Positions 7,229 to 16,322 of a DNA stretch of 64,000 nt are shown one piece after another. A program made the translations under genes and the position numbers. Each line of letters starts with the position of its first letter. The first letter of the stretch is position 1. The stretch lies in the NCBI RefSeq assembly GCF_003574215.1, contig NZ_AP018558.1, forward strand, positions 1,628,501 to 1,692,500. Direction: 5' to 3'. The notes beneath the pieces were generated by a model, which was not told the origin of the DNA, did not search any database, and saw only the letters and a list, made by a program, of their open reading frames with translations. Source of the stretch: Hydrogenophilus thermoluteolus (GTDB lineage Bacteria; Pseudomonadota; Gammaproteobacteria; Burkholderiales; Rhodocyclaceae).

Positions 7229-8896
7229 TTACTGAGCAATCGCGAGCACTTCATCGAAGAGCTTCTGCGCGATCTGCATCGTCTTGCTCGCCGCCTGGTA
7301 GGCCTGTTGAAATTGGATGAGGTTCGCCGCCTCTTCGTCGAGGTTGACGCCCGCGTAGCTGTCCCGTGTCGCCTGCACCTGATCGACCAGCGCTTTACTG
7401 GCTGTGGCTTCGGTTTTCACCGAACGGGCAAGCGTGCCCAATTCGGCCACGGCGCTTGCCCAGGTGGTTTGAAACGTCGCGGTGGGAATACCCGACGCAT
7501 CGGCAAAGAGCGTTTTCGTCGTCTGAAGGCTGGAAAGCGCCAGCATATTGACGTTGTCGGCAGGCCCTGAACCCGTTGCGCTCGTGGGATCGGCCTGCGC
7601 CGCGGCTACCGCGCGGGGATCGGTGAGTGCTACCGCCAAAGTTCCCCCTTGTGCAGGAAACGGCCGCACTACGACCCGTTCGCCGGCATTCAACGTACCA
7701 GTAAGGGTCAGCCCTTGAAACGTTGCCGGGAGCGTTGCTCCGGTATAAAGCGACTGACCGTCATGCAGCCGCGTGATGGTGTAATTGCTCCCATCGTACC
7801 GAATTTCGAACGATGCAGGTTGCATCGCCGCGACATCGAGCGGCGTTGCCCATCCTACGGTGAGGTTGCTCCCTTGGTCACCGGTGAAGGTCTGAGTTGA
7901 CGGTACTCCGCCGAAAAAATCGCGATTGGTGACGCCATCCAAGCCGTACCCTTGCTGGTGTTGTGCATTGAACGCCAACGCCAATGTGGTCGCCAAGAAA
8001 CCCAATTGGTCCTGAATCCGATCGAGCCCTTCACGGCGAAACGCCAGGAGCGCCCCCAGTTCCCCTCCGGTGACAAGCCGCTCGGGCAGCACCTGTGGAG
8101 CCCCGCTACCACCAAACTGGTAGGTTAGCCGACGGTGCATGGCATCGCCGGGATCGGCTTCGGTAGCGAGCGTAGCGCTTGCCACCCCTTGCACGAGTGT
8201 CTGGCCGCTACCGATAAACACCGACATCATCCCCTGGTCGTCGATCACCGTTTTGATCCCGATCAACCCGGCAAGCTCTTTCGCCAATTGATCCCGCTGA
8301 TCGAGCAGGTCATTGGGGGGCGCTTCCGCACCGCGGGTCGACGCTTGCAGGATCTGTTGGTTGAGATCGGCGATGTTGCGCGCCAAAGCAGTCACCTGCT
8401 GCGCCACGCCGTCGAGGCGCTGCTCGACGTCTTGACGAATCTCGTCGATCCGCGCGTCGAAGAGGCGAAAGCGTGCCGTCAACACTTCGCCTTGCGAAAG
8501 GAGCGACTGCCGTGCTGCGATGCTTTCCGGGTTGTCTGCGACCTCCTGCACCGCGTCGAAAAACTGTTGCAGCGCAGGGGAAAGGCCAGCGTCCGGGTCC
8601 GCGACGAGGTTGTCGAGCGGCGCGATCAGCTCCTGATAGTGTTGCGCCTGCGCGTAGCGGGTAGTTGCAGCAAGAAGGTTGCCCTGCAAAAACTGGTCGT
8701 ACGCGCGCTCCACGCCCACCAACAGCGCGCCCCTACCGATGTAGCCGAAGCCGACAAATTGCGGAAATTGGGTACTTTGGTTGACCCGCTGACGGCTATA
8801 CCCTTCGGTATTGGCGTTCGCGATGTTGTGGCTTGCGGTATCGAGCTGATAGCGCGCCGCCATCAACCCCGTCAAGCCGATCTGTAACATCCCCAT
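7229..8896 (-). CDS. flgK: flagellar hook-associated protein FlgK (HAP1)
   Basis: FlgK is the first hook-filament junction protein. The 555-aa protein has the conserved N-terminus MGMLQIGLTGLMAARYQL followed by the rod/hook signature HNIANANTEGYSRQRV, and the C-terminal NLDEEAANLIQFQQAYQAASK motif. The start at 8896 is supported by an AGGAG 7 bases upstream; an upstream in-frame ATG at 8935 would overlap flgJ. It lies between flgJ and flgL in the standard order. No truncation is seen. Confidence 0.95.
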   Translation of the reverse strand: MGMLQIGLTGLMAARYQLDTASHNIANANTEGYSRQRVNQSTQFPQFVGFGYIGRGALLVGVERAYDQFLQGNLLAATTRYAQAQHYQELIAPLDNLVADPDAGLSPALQQFFDAVQEVADNPESIAARQSLLSQGEVLTARFRLFDARIDEIRQDVEQRLDGVAQQVTALARNIADLNQQILQASTRGAEAPPNDLLDQRDQLAKELAGLIGIKTVIDDQGMMSVFIGSGQTLVQGVASATLATEADPGDAMHRRLTYQFGGSGAPQVLPERLVTGGELGALLAFRREGLDRIQDQLGFLATTLALAFNAQHQQGYGLDGVTNRDFFGGVPSTQTFTGDQGSNLTVGWATPLDVAAMQPASFEIRYDGSNYTITRLHDGQSLYTGATLPATFQGLTLTGTLNAGERVVVRPFPAQGGTLAVALTDPRAVAAAQADPTSATGSGPADNVNMLALSSLQTTKTLFADASGIPTATFQTTWASAVAELGTLARSVKTEATASKALVDQVQATRDSYAGVNLDEEAANLIQFQQAYQAASKTMQIAQKLFDEVLAIAQ

Positions 8897-8931
8897 CGCA
8901 CCGCTCCTGCTGCCGTTATCCCTGCAGAAAA

Positions 8932-10206
8932 TCAAGCAAAGTTCATGCCAACCTCAGCCACGGTGCTTTGTAATGTCGCGTTCCGAACCACCCGGACAAT
9001 TTTGTGCGCGTAGTCGGGATCGGTAGCGTACCCAGCCGCGGCAAGCGCCTGCGCAAACGCTTCGGGCGTGCGCGCGCCACGCACGCGCGCGTAACGGTCG
9101 TTCTCCGCGATCAACCGGACATAGTCGGCAAACGCAGCGTCGATCGAGGGATAGGCGCGAAATTCGGCAATCTCCGTTTGGGGCCGTCCGTTGCGGTATT
9201 CGGTGGTCTGCACCCGCACCCGCTCTCCGTCCCAGTCGCTTCCCGCTTTGATGTTGAAGAGGTTGTTCGACGGCCGACCGTCGGGGTGGCGGAGCATCGC
9301 GCTGCCCCAACCGGTTTCGAGCGCGGCTTGCGCCAACACGAACTCAGGAGCCAGACCGAGTGCTTCAGCAGCGCGGCGCGCAGCAGGAAGCAGTTCGCGG
9401 ACGAAATGGGCGATCCGCTCCTCAGGAGGGGCATCGGCAGGCAAAGGGACGAAATTGGACGGCGCTGGCGCTACGGCTACAAGCGCAGCAGGCACCGTCG
9501 TTTCCGGCTCGGCGCTGTGCGTATCCAGCGTCGTTTCCCTCGCTGGATCCTGACGCTGCGCGTGCCCTTCTAACAGCGGTGTGCCGCCGTCGGCTGCGAC
9601 CGGAACCAATGCCGGAGCTGGCTCCGTGGAAACGAGCGGCGTCAACGTGGGTTCCAGCCCCAGTAATGTCTGAACGAAATCGCGTTGTGCGATGAAGGAT
9701 CGTTCGACGACCGGAGCCGTTTGCCCGTTCGCAGCGTCCGCTTGGCGGAACGATCGCTCGACCACGGGCGGTAACGCGGACGCGATCGCTGACAGGGTAT
9801 TCCTTTCGTGCTCCGGGTTTGGAGCGCGGCGTGCTGCCACACGATTCGGCGCGTCATTTGCCGCAATCGCCGTCTCTGCGGCAACCTTTGCCGGATCGTC
9901 GGTTGCGCCCGGTTTCGGCAACCATTGCCGCGCCAGCAGCTCGGCAAGACCGACGCCCCCACTTTGGGCCAAATCGCTGGCCAGTTGCTGGTCGGAGAGT
10001 TCTTGCCACAGCTTGCGCGCACTGGAGTCGAAGAGGCCATTTTCGGGTACGGTCGCGCGCATCGCTTTCAACATCTGCTGCAACATCAGCGCTTCGAATT
10101 GGCGCGCCGCACTGCGGATGGCTGCGGGTTGGTCCTCGCCGCGCGCGGCACGCCGCAATGCGGCAACCGCACGCGGATCGAACGCGGGAAGCGAAGATAC
10201 CGCCAT
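8932..10206 (-). CDS. flgJ: FlgJ: rod-cap protein with peptidoglycan hydrolase domain
   Basis: FlgJ caps the growing rod and cuts peptidoglycan to let it pass. The N-terminal rod-binding part (about 25-100) shows ARQFEALMLQQMLKAMRAT. The C-terminal glucosaminidase domain (about 270-415) has the catalytic Glu in ALETGWG and NNLFNIKAGSDW. Between them lies an unusually long Ala/Pro/Thr-rich linker of about 150 residues, so the protein is 424 aa against roughly 310-330 in enterics. The start codon overlaps the flgI stop by one base, so translation is coupled. Confidence 0.93.
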   Translation of the reverse strand: MAVSSLPAFDPRAVAALRRAARGEDQPAAIRSAARQFEALMLQQMLKAMRATVPENGLFDSSARKLWQELSDQQLASDLAQSGGVGLAELLARQWLPKPGATDDPAKVAAETAIAANDAPNRVAARRAPNPEHERNTLSAIASALPPVVERSFRQADAANGQTAPVVERSFIAQRDFVQTLLGLEPTLTPLVSTEPAPALVPVAADGGTPLLEGHAQRQDPARETTLDTHSAEPETTVPAALVAVAPAPSNFVPLPADAPPEERIAHFVRELLPAARRAAEALGLAPEFVLAQAALETGWGSAMLRHPDGRPSNNLFNIKAGSDWDGERVRVQTTEYRNGRPQTEIAEFRAYPSIDAAFADYVRLIAENDRYARVRGARTPEAFAQALAAAGYATDPDYAHKIVRVVRNATLQSTVAEVGMNFA

Positions 10207-11336
10207 CAGATCACCTCCAGCTCGGCTTCCAACGCGCCCGCCGCTTTCATTGCTTGCAAGATGCTGATGAGGTCCATCGGTGTCGCTCCGAGCGCGTTGA
10301 GCGCCTGGATCACCTCGGCCAGATTCGCTCCACCTTTGATGTGGTGGAGCACGCCAGGGGGTTGCTCGATCTTGACCGACTGCTGCCGTGCAACGACCGT
10401 CTCTCCGCCAGCAAGCGGTGCGGTCGGTTGGCTGACCTTGAGATCCTCTTGGATCGTTACCTTAAGGTTGCCGTGGGCGACTGCCACTGGCTTGAGCCGA
10501 ACCTCCTGATTCATCACTACCGATCCAGTACGGGCATTGACGATCACTTTCGCGGGCTCAGTTGCCGGCGTAACCGGCAACTCCTGGAGTTGCCCAAGGA
10601 ACGCAACGCGCGCACTTGCGTCGTGCGGCGCGTTGACGAGGATGGTCCGCCCATCTTGCGCGGCGGCGGTACCAGCGCCGAACTTCTGGTTGATCGCAGT
10701 CACGACCCGAGCAGCCGTGGTGAAATCGGTAGTTTTGAGCTCAAGGCGCAACGGGCCATTCGTTGCCAGTGCAACCGGCACTTCGCGTTCCACTGTGGCG
10801 CCCCCCGGGATCCGTCCGGCAGCCAGATGGTTGATCGTCTGCGCCGCACCACCTGCCTGCGCACCGGCGCCTCCGACCAAGACGTTTCCTTGCGCAATCG
10901 CGTAGATCTGCCCGTCAGCCCCTTTCAACGGCGTCATCACCAGAGTACCACCCCGTAAGCTTTTCGCGTTCCCGATCGACGAGACCGTGACGTCGATTCG
11001 CTGCCCCGGTTTGGCAAACGGGGGCAATTCCGCGGTGACCATCACCGCCGCGACGTTCTTGAGCTGCAAGCGCGTGCCCGGAGGGAGCGTCACGCCCAAA
11101 TTACGCAGCATGTTGAGGGTGCTCTGAACGGTAAAAGGGGTTTGCGTCGTCTGGTCTCCTGACCCGTCGAGTCCGATCACCAGGCCGTACCCGACCAACT
11201 GGTTCTCCCGAACGCCAGCGATCGTCGCCAGTTCTTTGAGGCGTGCCGCGTGCGCAGCCGGTAAGAACGCGAGCCAACACGCAACCCCCACCGCGATCCT
11301 CCGCGCCACCGTTCTCCAACCGAACCCGTACCGCAT
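10206..11336 (-). CDS. flgI: flagellar P-ring protein FlgI
   Basis: FlgI is exported to the periplasm and forms the P ring around the rod. The 376-aa precursor has a Sec signal peptide (MRYGFGWRTVARRIAVGVAC to AHAAR) and the conserved start of the mature protein, LKELATIAGVRENQLVGYGL followed by GLDGSGDQT. The C-terminus reads NALGATPMDLISILQAMKAAGAL. The start at 11336 is fixed by a near-perfect AGGAGGTGACG just upstream. It lies 10 bases after flgH and overlaps flgJ by one base. Confidence 0.96.
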   Translation of the reverse strand: MRYGFGWRTVARRIAVGVACWLAFLPAAHAARLKELATIAGVRENQLVGYGLVIGLDGSGDQTTQTPFTVQSTLNMLRNLGVTLPPGTRLQLKNVAAVMVTAELPPFAKPGQRIDVTVSSIGNAKSLRGGTLVMTPLKGADGQIYAIAQGNVLVGGAGAQAGGAAQTINHLAAGRIPGGATVEREVPVALATNGPLRLELKTTDFTTAARVVTAINQKFGAGTAAAQDGRTILVNAPHDASARVAFLGQLQELPVTPATEPAKVIVNARTGSVVMNQEVRLKPVAVAHGNLKVTIQEDLKVSQPTAPLAGGETVVARQQSVKIEQPPGVLHHIKGGANLAEVIQALNALGATPMDLISILQAMKAAGALEAELEVI

Positions 11337-11346
11337 CGTCACCTCC

Positions 11347-12081
11347 TCAGAAGGGCAGGAAGTTGAGGAAGAAGCGCTGCAACCACCCCATACGTTGCGC
11401 CTCGTCGATATAGCCACTGCCCACGTACTCGATGCGCGCGTCGGCCACTTGGGTCGACGCCACTGTGTTCTGCGCCGAGATGGTGTCGGGATTGACGACG
11501 CCCGAAAAGCGGATGTATTCGCGCCCTTGGTTGATCGCCAGCTGCTTTTCCCCCGAAACCAACAGATTGCCGTTCGGGAAGACGTCGATCACGGTTACGG
11601 TGATCGTGCCGCTGAAGGTGTTGTCGGCCGAAGCCGCCCCTTTCCCCTCCAAACTCATATCCGACGAAGCAGTCAGCCCCAGCCCCGTCAGTCCGCTCAA
11701 CGGTAAGCGCGTGAGCGAATCGATACTGGCGGAGTTGTCCGATTTGCGCGACGCGCTTGCCGCCGAATTCTTCGTCGCCGAGGTTTTTTCGACTAGGTTG
11801 ATCGTGAGGATGTCGCCGATGTAGCGCGGTTTGCGGTCTTCGAACAGCGGCCGCGCCACCTGCGGACGAAAGATTGCACCGTTGGGCGCCGGTTGCGCCT
11901 CGATCGGCAGTGGGCGCGCGGTCATCGGTTGGTGCACGATCGCAGGCGGCGTGGTATCGAGCGCGGCACAGCCTGCAAGGAGCGCCGCCCCCCAAGCGAC
12001 CGCAAGCCGCGCCGCCCACTGCAGGACCTTTTTCTGCCACACGATCATTTCCCCATACCGTTTCATACCCAGCGCCGTCAT
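11347..12081 (-). CDS. flgH: flagellar L-ring lipoprotein FlgH
   Basis: FlgH forms the outer-membrane L ring. The 244-aa precursor has a lipoprotein signal with lipobox LLAGC, then the FlgH core (RPLFEDRKPRYIGDILTINL, ASADNTFSGTITVTVIDVFPNGNLLVSGEKQ) and the family C-terminus YIDEAQRMGWLQRFFLNFLPF. Two other ATGs (codons 6 and 12) are possible starts and no strong ribosome site decides between them. It is the first gene downstream of the broken flgG and so the most exposed to polarity from the IS. Confidence 0.94.
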   Translation of the reverse strand: MTALGMKRYGEMIVWQKKVLQWAARLAVAWGAALLAGCAALDTTPPAIVHQPMTARPLPIEAQPAPNGAIFRPQVARPLFEDRKPRYIGDILTINLVEKTSATKNSAASASRKSDNSASIDSLTRLPLSGLTGLGLTASSDMSLEGKGAASADNTFSGTITVTVIDVFPNGNLLVSGEKQLAINQGREYIRFSGVVNPDTISAQNTVASTQVADARIEYVGSGYIDEAQRMGWLQRFFLNFLPF

Positions 12082-12806
12082 GCTCGTTTCTCGTGATGCC
12101 CACGCATTGCTTACAGTTGCGTCAGCCGCCCCAACATCTGGTCCGAAGTTTGAATCGCTTTGGTGTTGAGCTCGTAGGCCCGTTGCGTGACGATCATGCT
12201 CACGAGCTCTTCGGCGACATTGACGTTGGAATTTTCGACATACCCTTGGATGATGCTTCCGGCGCCGTTCGTTCCGGGCACGTTGATCTGAGGGGCGCCA
12301 CTCGCTGCGGTTTCAGCGAAGAGGTTTTCCCCGAGCGCTTGTAACCCCCCTTCATTGACGAAGGTCACTAGCTGGATCTGCCCCACCTGGGTCGGTGCCA
12401 CCGCGCCGGGTTGCAGAACGCTCACGGTGCCGTCCTTGCCGATCGTGATCGACAAGGCGTCCGCCGGGATGTTGATCGCATCGGCGAGCGGATAGCCCGA
12501 GGCGGTGACGACATTGCCCTGATTGTCGAGCTGCAACGAGCCATCGCGGGTATAGGCGATGGTGCCGTCAGGCATCTGGATCTGCAAAAAACCGCGCCCT
12601 TGAATGGCGACATCGAGCGGATTGTCGGTCTTTTGCAGCGTTCCTTGTAAAAAGATTCGCTCGGTGGCAACCGGCCGCACGCCAGTTCCGAGCTGCAGGC
12701 CACTGCCGATCTGGTTCTGTTGGGTGTTCTGCGCCCCCGGCTGCCGCAGCGTCTGGTACAGCAGATCTTCGAACACCGCGCGCTGCCGTTTGTAGCCGGT
12801 GGTATT

Positions 12807-12815
12807 GACGTTCGC
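12807..12815. repeat. target site duplication, left copy
   Basis: GACGTTCGC, identical to 14139-14147, directly abuts the left inverted repeat of the IS. Confidence 0.95.
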
Positions 12816-12846
12816 GGTTGTGTACCATCCTTTCTGTAAATTCCGT
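12816..12846 (+). repeat. left terminal inverted repeat of the IS256-family element
   Basis: It begins GGTTGTGTACC and contains TTTCTGTAAATTCCGT. It pairs with the right end, with mismatches at positions 8-15 and one base of length difference. Confidence 0.9.
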
Positions 12847-12917
12847 TTAGCGCCTCTGGCAGGAAGTGCGCGGCGCTCGGTCTGACGCCATGACTTCGAG
12901 AAAGGAGTATGCCCATC

Positions 12918-14084
12918 ATGGCGATGCGTGTCGAAACCAATCCTTTGGAAATGGCTTATGCTGTGTTGCTCGAACACGGACTGGAGGGTGCCGGCGAGGC
13001 TCTGCGCATCCTCGTCAATGAAGCCGCCAAGATCGAACGATCCCAGTTCCTTGGAGCGGCGCCCTATGAACGTAGTGAGCGACGGCGTGACTACGCCAAC
13101 GGGTACAAACCCAAGACGGTACTCACCCGCCTTGGTGAGCTGACCTTTCAGGTGCCCCAGGTGCGTTGCGGCGACTTCTACCCTTCTGCCCTCGAAAAAG
13201 GCACCCGCACCGATCAGGCGGTGCATCTGGCCCTGGCCGAGATGTACGTCCAGGGGGTCTCCACCCGCCGGGTGATCGAGGTACTGCAGCGCCTGCTGGG
13301 GCCGGAGATTTCGCTCTCCACCGCCCAGGTGAGCCGTGCCGCCGCCAGGCTCGACGAGGGGCTTGCGGCCTGGCGCGAGCGTCCTCTGGGCGAAGTGCCC
13401 TATCTCTTTCTGGATGCCCGTTACGAGAAAGTGCGGCTGGAAGGGCGAATCGTCGATTGTGCCGTCTTGATCGCCGTCGGCGTCGATGCGACGGGCAAAC
13501 GGCGGGTGCTCGGTTGCACGGTGGCCACGTCGGAAGCCGAGATCAATTGGCGACGTTTCCTGGAATCCCTCCTGGCCAGAGGGTTGCACGGGATCAAGCT
13601 CATCATCGCGGATGATCATGCGGGCCTCAAAGCTGCCCGCAAAGCGGTGTTCCCTTCTGTTCCCTGGCAGCGTTGCCAGTTCCATCTGCAGCAAAACGCC
13701 GGCCAGTTCGTCACCCGACAGGAGGCGAAAAAGCACGTCGCCGCGACACTGCGCGCGATCTTCAATGCTCCGGACAAGGCAGAAGCCGAGCGGCTTTTGA
13801 AAGCCGCCCTGGACACCTGGCGCAAGGAGCATCCGAAACTGGCCGAGTGGGCCGAAACCGCGATTCCTGAATCCCTGACGGTGTTCGACTTCCCCGCTGC
13901 GCACCGTATCCGTTTGCGTACCACCAACGGGCTGGAACGCATCAACCGGGAACTGCGACGACGCACCCGGGTGGCCAGCATCTTCCCCAACATGGATTCC
14001 TGCCTGCGCCTGGTCTCGGCGCTGCTGGCCGAACTCGACGACGAGTGGATGACCGGCAAGGTCTATCTCAACCTCAACCCGTAA
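12918..14084 (+). CDS. IS256-family transposase
   Basis: A mutator-type DDE transposase of about 388 aa. The signature elements are the first catalytic Asp in YLFLDARYEK, the second in LIIADDHAGLKAA, the C/H motif WQRCQFHLQQN, and the family hallmark around the catalytic Glu, TNGLERINRELRRRTRV. It is full length with no frameshift. The start at 12918 is preferred because AGGAG ends 10 bases upstream; the ATG at 12909 is too close to it. It is transcribed against the flg operon and could therefore also make antisense RNA toward flgF. Confidence 0.95.
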   Translation: MAMRVETNPLEMAYAVLLEHGLEGAGEALRILVNEAAKIERSQFLGAAPYERSERRRDYANGYKPKTVLTRLGELTFQVPQVRCGDFYPSALEKGTRTDQAVHLALAEMYVQGVSTRRVIEVLQRLLGPEISLSTAQVSRAAARLDEGLAAWRERPLGEVPYLFLDARYEKVRLEGRIVDCAVLIAVGVDATGKRRVLGCTVATSEAEINWRRFLESLLARGLHGIKLIIADDHAGLKAARKAVFPSVPWQRCQFHLQQNAGQFVTRQEAKKHVAATLRAIFNAPDKAEAERLLKAALDTWRKEHPKLAEWAETAIPESLTVFDFPAAHRIRLRTTNGLERINRELRRRTRVASIFPNMDSCLRLVSALLAELDDEWMTGKVYLNLNP

Positions 14085-14106
14085 CCCCGGCGTCATGACC
14101 AACACC

Positions 14107-14138
14107 ACGGAAATTTACAGAAAAAAGGTTGCACAACC
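14107..14138 (-). repeat. right terminal inverted repeat of the IS256-family element
   Basis: The reverse complement begins GGTTGTGCAACC and contains TTTCTGTAAATTTCCGT, matching the left end with a few substitutions. Confidence 0.9.
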
Positions 14139-14147
14139 GACGTTCGC
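14139..14147. repeat. target site duplication, right copy
   Basis: GACGTTCGC, identical to 12807-12815. It encodes the ANV codons of flgG on the minus strand. Confidence 0.95.
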
Positions 14148-14283
14148 CAGGTTGTGGGAAATGACGTCGAGCTGGGTTTGCTGCGCGTCGAGCCCAGTGC
14201 GGGCGATCCAAAGCGAGCGGATCATCGCGGTTCTCCTGTTAGCAACTGCCAGGGGTCAAGATAGCCCAATCGGGCGAACGGAA

Positions 14284-14311
14284 GCGGGTAAAGTAACGGG
14301 TACTTTCCCGC
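14284..14311 (-). other. hairpin in the flgF-flgG spacer
   Basis: Arms GCGGG-AAAGTA and TACTTT-CCCGC pair over 11 bp with one bulged base and a 5-base loop. It lies in the 95-bp gap between flgF and flgG, by far the longest gap in an otherwise tight operon. There is no T-run after it on the minus strand, so an mRNA-processing or stability element is more likely than a strong terminator. Confidence 0.6.
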
Positions 14312-14320
14312 CCAATTTGG

Positions 14321-15061
14321 TCATCGCGGCGACAACAGCGCGGTAGCGCGTTGATCGTCTTCTTCGGCAACCTGGATCGCCTTGGTATTCATCTCGAACT
14401 GGCGTGCGAGCGCAATCATCCGCACCATCTGGTCGACCACGTCGACGTTGGACTTTTCCAAGTACCCCCCACGCACAGAGACCATGGGGTCTTCAGGAGG
14501 TGGCGGCGTCCCGGCCGGCAGGCGAAAGAGCCCGTCGTCACCGCGCTGCAATTGGGTAACCGGCGGATTGACGAGCCGTAACCGCCCCACCGCTTCGACC
14601 TGTCCGTTCGCGGGGTCGATCGCGTTGATCGTGCCGTCTTTGCCGACCAGATAGGTACGGTCGGGCGGAAGGGTGATCGGCGCGCCGCCTTCGCCCAAGA
14701 CCATTTGGCCGTTCGGCAGCCGCAACATTCCGCCGTTGTCAACCTGAAACGCACCGTTGCGGGTGTAGGCTTCGCCCCCATCAGGCAATTGCACTGCGAA
14801 CCAGCCAGGACCTGCGATCGCGACGTCGAGCGCACGCCCGGTCTGCTCCAGCACCCCTTCGGAAAAACGCGCTGAAACGGTGGCATCGACGACGAACGCA
14901 CGGCTGGGGAGCGCTTGAGATTGCACATTCACCGCACGGAGCCGATGCAACGCCTCTTTGAACCCCGGGGTATCGACGTTCGCCAGGTTGTTCGCGACCG
15001 CCGCCTGCTGTTCGAGCGTATATTTCGCGCCGGTCATCGCGAGGTAGATCATTCTGTCCAT
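14321..15061 (-). CDS. flgF: flagellar proximal rod protein FlgF
   Basis: FlgF is a minor rod subunit. The 246-aa protein begins MDRMIYLAMTGAKYTLEQQ with the rod/hook signature NNLANVDTPGFKEALHRLRA, and ends in the conserved helix DQMVRMIALARQFEMNTKAIQ. It lacks the long insert of FlgE and is shorter than FlgG, as expected. It starts 16 bases after flgE. It lies upstream of the IS, so it should still be expressed with flgB-flgE. Confidence 0.94.
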   Translation of the reverse strand: MDRMIYLAMTGAKYTLEQQAAVANNLANVDTPGFKEALHRLRAVNVQSQALPSRAFVVDATVSARFSEGVLEQTGRALDVAIAGPGWFAVQLPDGGEAYTRNGAFQVDNGGMLRLPNGQMVLGEGGAPITLPPDRTYLVGKDGTINAIDPANGQVEAVGRLRLVNPPVTQLQRGDDGLFRLPAGTPPPPEDPMVSVRGGYLEKSNVDVVDQMVRMIALARQFEMNTKAIQVAEEDDQRATALLSPR

Positions 15062-15077
15062 GGCTTACCCTTCACCC

Positions 15078-16310
15078 TTACCGCAGGTTGATCACGGTCT
15101 GCAAGATCTGGTCTTGCGTGCGGATCGATTGTGCGTTTGCCTGGTAGGCCCGCTGCTGGATGATCATATTGACAAGTTCCGCGGTGAGATCGACGTTCGA
15201 GGACTCCACCGCGCCGCCAGAGATGAAACCGCGCGTGCCCGACCCCGGAATCCCCGCCGCTGCCTGCCCCGATTCGAGCGACGCCGCCCACATGTTGTCG
15301 CCCATCGAGATCAACGCGTTGGGGTTGCGAAAGGTCGCGATCGCCACCGTGGCGATATCCTTCACGTCACCGTTGGTGTAGCGCGCCTGTAACCGCCCCT
15401 CTTTGGTCACCGAAACGCTCGCGAGCTCCCCCGCAGGCTGGCCATCCTGGGTGAGCGTCGTCACGGATGAGGCCAGCGAATATTGCGTGGCGTTGAACGT
15501 GACATCCACCACGCCGTCGCCATTTCCACCAAAATCGGCGCCGTTCGACAGCGGCGAAGTGACATTGACGGTCAGATTGGGTGAAGAGGTCAATGCGCCA
15601 GCACCGTCGAAGGTCATCGTCCCAATCGGGTTATTGGTGACCAGCGTAGGGTCACCGTCGAACGAACCATAAACGTTCCAACTGCCCGGCGCGGTTTTTT
15701 GGAAATAGAAGGTAAGGTTGTGCGCGATTCCCAGCGAATCGTAGACCTGCACCGAAGTGCTGAAATTGTAGGTATCCGGATTGGTGGCATCGAACGTCGC
15801 GGTGATCGCAGGCTGCCCCGCGTCGAGGTTGAACGTCATCTCGACTTGGCTCGTCTCAGCGGGCTTGCCCGCATCGAACGGCACCCGGATCGGTTGCGGG
15901 TCACCGGCTCCTGCAGCCCCGGGATACCCCAGCAACTGGTAGCCGTTTGCCGAAATGACGTAACCGTCTTTGTCGAGCTGAAATTCACCGGCGCGGGTAT
16001 AGAACATCTGCAGGTCGTTCGCAACGGGTCGCTTGGTGATGAAAAACCCTTCGCCGTTGATCGCCATATCGAGCGCATTGCCGGTCGTGGTAATGCTTCC
16101 CTGCGTGAAGCTTTGCCGCACTGCTGGCACGCTCACGCCGCTTCCCACCTGCATGTAGGGGTTTGCCCCCAACGTGGTGGAATAGACGTCGGCAAAAACG
16201 GTCTGATTCGCTTTGAAACCGGTGGTGTTGGCGTTCGCGACGTTGTGGCTGATCACATCGAGCGCTTTTGCGGAACTCGACAGACCGCTCAAACCTTGCT
16301 GGAAGGCCAT
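15078..16310 (-). CDS. flgE: flagellar hook protein FlgE
   Basis: FlgE polymerises into the hook. The 410-aa protein has MAFQQGLSGLSSSAKALDVI and HNVANANTTGFKANQTVFADVY at the N-terminus. Surface domains occupy about 90-300, and the C-terminal helix reads VNMIIQQRAYQANAQSIRTQ. The length is normal. It lies 12 bases after flgD. With flgG broken, FlgE would be made but could not be assembled onto a finished rod. Confidence 0.95.
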   Translation of the reverse strand: MAFQQGLSGLSSSAKALDVISHNVANANTTGFKANQTVFADVYSTTLGANPYMQVGSGVSVPAVRQSFTQGSITTTGNALDMAINGEGFFITKRPVANDLQMFYTRAGEFQLDKDGYVISANGYQLLGYPGAAGAGDPQPIRVPFDAGKPAETSQVEMTFNLDAGQPAITATFDATNPDTYNFSTSVQVYDSLGIAHNLTFYFQKTAPGSWNVYGSFDGDPTLVTNNPIGTMTFDGAGALTSSPNLTVNVTSPLSNGADFGGNGDGVVDVTFNATQYSLASSVTTLTQDGQPAGELASVSVTKEGRLQARYTNGDVKDIATVAIATFRNPNALISMGDNMWAASLESGQAAAGIPGSGTRGFISGGAVESSNVDLTAELVNMIIQQRAYQANAQSIRTQDQILQTVINLR

Positions 16311-16322
16311 CGTTCTTCTCCT

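Larger units (their letters stand above)
12816..14138 (+). mobile_element. complete IS256-family insertion sequence, 1323 bp
   Basis: The element is bounded by imperfect inverted repeats of about 31 bp that both begin GGTTGTG and share the internal block TTTCTGTAAA. It is flanked by direct 9-bp copies of GACGTTCGC at 12807-12815 and 14139-14147. It carries one transposase gene running opposite to flgG. Intact ends, an intact transposase and an identical duplication argue for a recent insertion that may still be mobile. Confidence 0.96.
12111..14225 (-). pseudogene. flgG: flgG (distal rod protein) interrupted by an IS256-family element
   Basis: FlgG builds the distal rod. The 5' part (14225-14139) encodes 29 residues, MIRSLWIARTGLDAQQ through SHNLANV, with an AGGAG 7 bases before the ATG. 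The 3' part (12806-12111) encodes 231 residues beginning NTTGYKRQRAVFEDLLYQ and ending TKAIQTSDQMLGRLTQL. Between them lies the 1323-bp element. Removing the element and one copy of the 9-bp duplication rejoins the frame exactly as NLANV-NTTGYK and gives 260 aa, the usual FlgG length. Translation from the native start now runs into the IS and stops after about six extra residues. Distal rod, hook and filament should not assemble unless another flgG copy exists. Confidence 0.95.

Noticed and set aside
12111..14108. A 665-codon minus-strand frame spanning flgG and the IS
   Set aside because: It joins the flgG 3' part to the antisense of the transposase. The element ends, target duplication and intact transposase show it is a chimera and not a gene.
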